From Planctomycetota bacterium (GTDB taxonomy: Bacteria; Planctomycetota; Planctomycetia; Planctomycetales; Planctomycetaceae), in assembly GCA_018242525.1 (NCBI GenBank), contig JAFEBS010000037.1, positions 1 to 52,317 of the forward strand: DNA of 52,317 nucleotides, written 5' to 3'. Below, one piece after another: positions 51,624 through 52,317 of this stretch. Both the position numbers and the translations under genes were made by a program. Below the pieces are notes generated by a model. That model saw only the letters and a program-made list of their open reading frames with translations, was not told the DNA's origin and searched no databases. Positions within the stretch are counted from its first letter, which is position 1. Every line of letters starts with the position of its first letter.

Positions 51624-52317
51624 CTAAACACCAGACGGATACGGAGTCCTGGAAACACGAAAACCAATGTTGCTGTAACGGATGTCGGGGGAGTCGCTGC
51701 TGCGATTCGCCGACCGCAGAATCTGCGGACCGTTGACGAACGAGCCGCCCCGAAGAACACGGAAATCTCCTTTCTGTGGCCCCATTGGGTTCTCTTTCGC
51801 CTCGTCGGAAAATGGCCCATACCGATCCTCACACCATTCCCAGACATTGCCATGCATGTCATGCAGCCCCCACTCGTTGGGCTGCTTCGTCCCGACAGGC
51901 TGTGTCTGTCCGCCACTGTTTTCCGAGTACCACGCGTACTCATCGAGCAGCTTCGGATCGTCGCCAAAACAGTAGTCCATCGTTGAGCCGGCGCGGCACG
52001 CAAATTCCCATTCGGCCTCGGTCGGCAACCGGCAATCGGCCCAGCGGCAGAATTCCTGCGCGTCGTTCCAACTGACCCCCACGACAGGCTGTTCCGGCTG
52101 GTTGAACCGCCGGTTCTCCCAGTGCTTCGGCGGCTCCGCCTTGGCCGCTTCGAGGAACAACGCGTACTGTTCATTCGTCACCGGGTATTTGCCGAGGCAG
52201 AAATCGTGCGTGATGCGAACGTGATGGACCGGTCGCTCATCATCCCAATTCGACCTGGCCGCACCCATGTCGAATTCACCAGCGGGGATGGTGACCAGGG
52301 CCAGCGCGCACTCTGCG
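51624..52317 (-). CDS. SUMF1/EgtB-type (formylglycine-generating-enzyme-fold) protein, 5' end cut by the window
   Basis: The gene runs in from the right edge; the visible 230 residues start mid-protein at ALVTIPAGEFDMG, which matches the early part of a sulfatase-modifying-factor domain. Family blocks present: KYPVTNEQYALFL, VGVSWNDAQEFCRWA, RLPTEAEWEFACRAG, GNVWEWCEDRYG, RVLRGGSFVNGP and SNIGFRVSR. True formylglycine-generating enzymes have a cysteine pair in the final RGGSWxCxxxYC segment; here it reads RGGSFVNGPQILRS with no cysteine. It is therefore probably a SUMF-fold protein with another role, a group that is highly expanded in planctomycetes. The upstream part may include a kinase or other domain outside the window. 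Confidence 0.85.
   Translation of the reverse strand, partial: AECALALVTIPAGEFDMGAARSNWDDERPVHHVRITHDFCLGKYPVTNEQYALFLEAAKAEPPKHWENRRFNQPEQPVVGVSWNDAQEFCRWADCRLPTEAEWEFACRAGSTMDYCFGDDPKLLDEYAWYSENSGGQTQPVGTKQPNEWGLHDMHGNVWEWCEDRYGPFSDEAKENPMGPQKGDFRVLRGGSFVNGPQILRSANRSSDSPDIRYSNIGFRVSRTPYPSGV

Noticed and set aside
51509..51736. Basic plus-strand frame rich in Lys/Arg
   Set aside because: It is antisense to the terminator and the end of the SUMF-type gene; the composition comes from an A-rich stretch, and there is no ribosome site.

Overview
The window looks like a chromosome segment of a planctomycete. The main evidence is a PVM-type bacterial microcompartment (BMC) operon of the kind described in Planctomycetes and Verrucomicrobia. 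Supporting signs are a signal peptidase I with a very large insertion, several proteins with Tyr/Arg-rich or Pro-rich tails, and G+C-rich coding sequence. I cannot name a genus from the sequence alone.

Left part (1 to about 16158): an accessory island at the 3' end of a tRNA-Leu(GAG) gene. A tyrosine recombinase gene (14721-16046, minus) lies next to the tRNA and a small excisionase-like HTH gene sits behind it. The island carries a CHC2-Toprim primase-like protein, a DUF932 protein, a decayed gene fragment, and a run of probable conflict or defence genes. These are a CHAT-transglutaminase protein with a companion protein (3971-7111), a TIR-domain protein (7635-8273), and a methyltransferase overlapping a TIR-like/Mrr-nuclease fusion (9787-11453). 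A small-ORF/DUF2335/membrane-protein operon follows (12181-13411). An imperfect palindrome recurs five times between 3.0 and 11.5 kb, and I saw no copy elsewhere. Two minus-strand genes share a related leader. The left attachment site must lie outside the window.

Middle part (16.5-26.6 kb): an MdtABC-like RND efflux operon of one adaptor and two inner-membrane pumps, joined by ATGA overlaps, then an S46-family dipeptidyl peptidase.

BMC operon (27.3-36.5 kb, plus): DeoR regulator, PduL, two BMC-H shell proteins, a divergent acetate kinase homologue, BMC-P, CoA-acylating aldehyde dehydrogenase, BMC-P, an RpiB-like protein, BMC-P, class II aldolase and a lactate/malate dehydrogenase homologue. 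The set fits the known model in which L-fuculose/L-rhamnulose 1-phosphate is cleaved to DHAP and lactaldehyde. Lactaldehyde then goes through lactyl-CoA and lactyl-phosphate to lactate inside a protein shell. Four enzymes carry amphipathic terminal helices that look like encapsulation peptides.

Right part (36.5-52.3 kb): mostly housekeeping and envelope genes. They are metK, an SDR oxidoreductase, a phosphatase-like protein with a C-terminal haem motif, an LptB-like ATPase, signal peptidase I, an SNF2 helicase with a SWIM finger, an ABC exporter, two secreted proteins and the 3' part of a SUMF-type gene cut by the right edge. Two intergenic palindromic repeat clusters lie here. All functional statements come from reading motifs; no database search was run.
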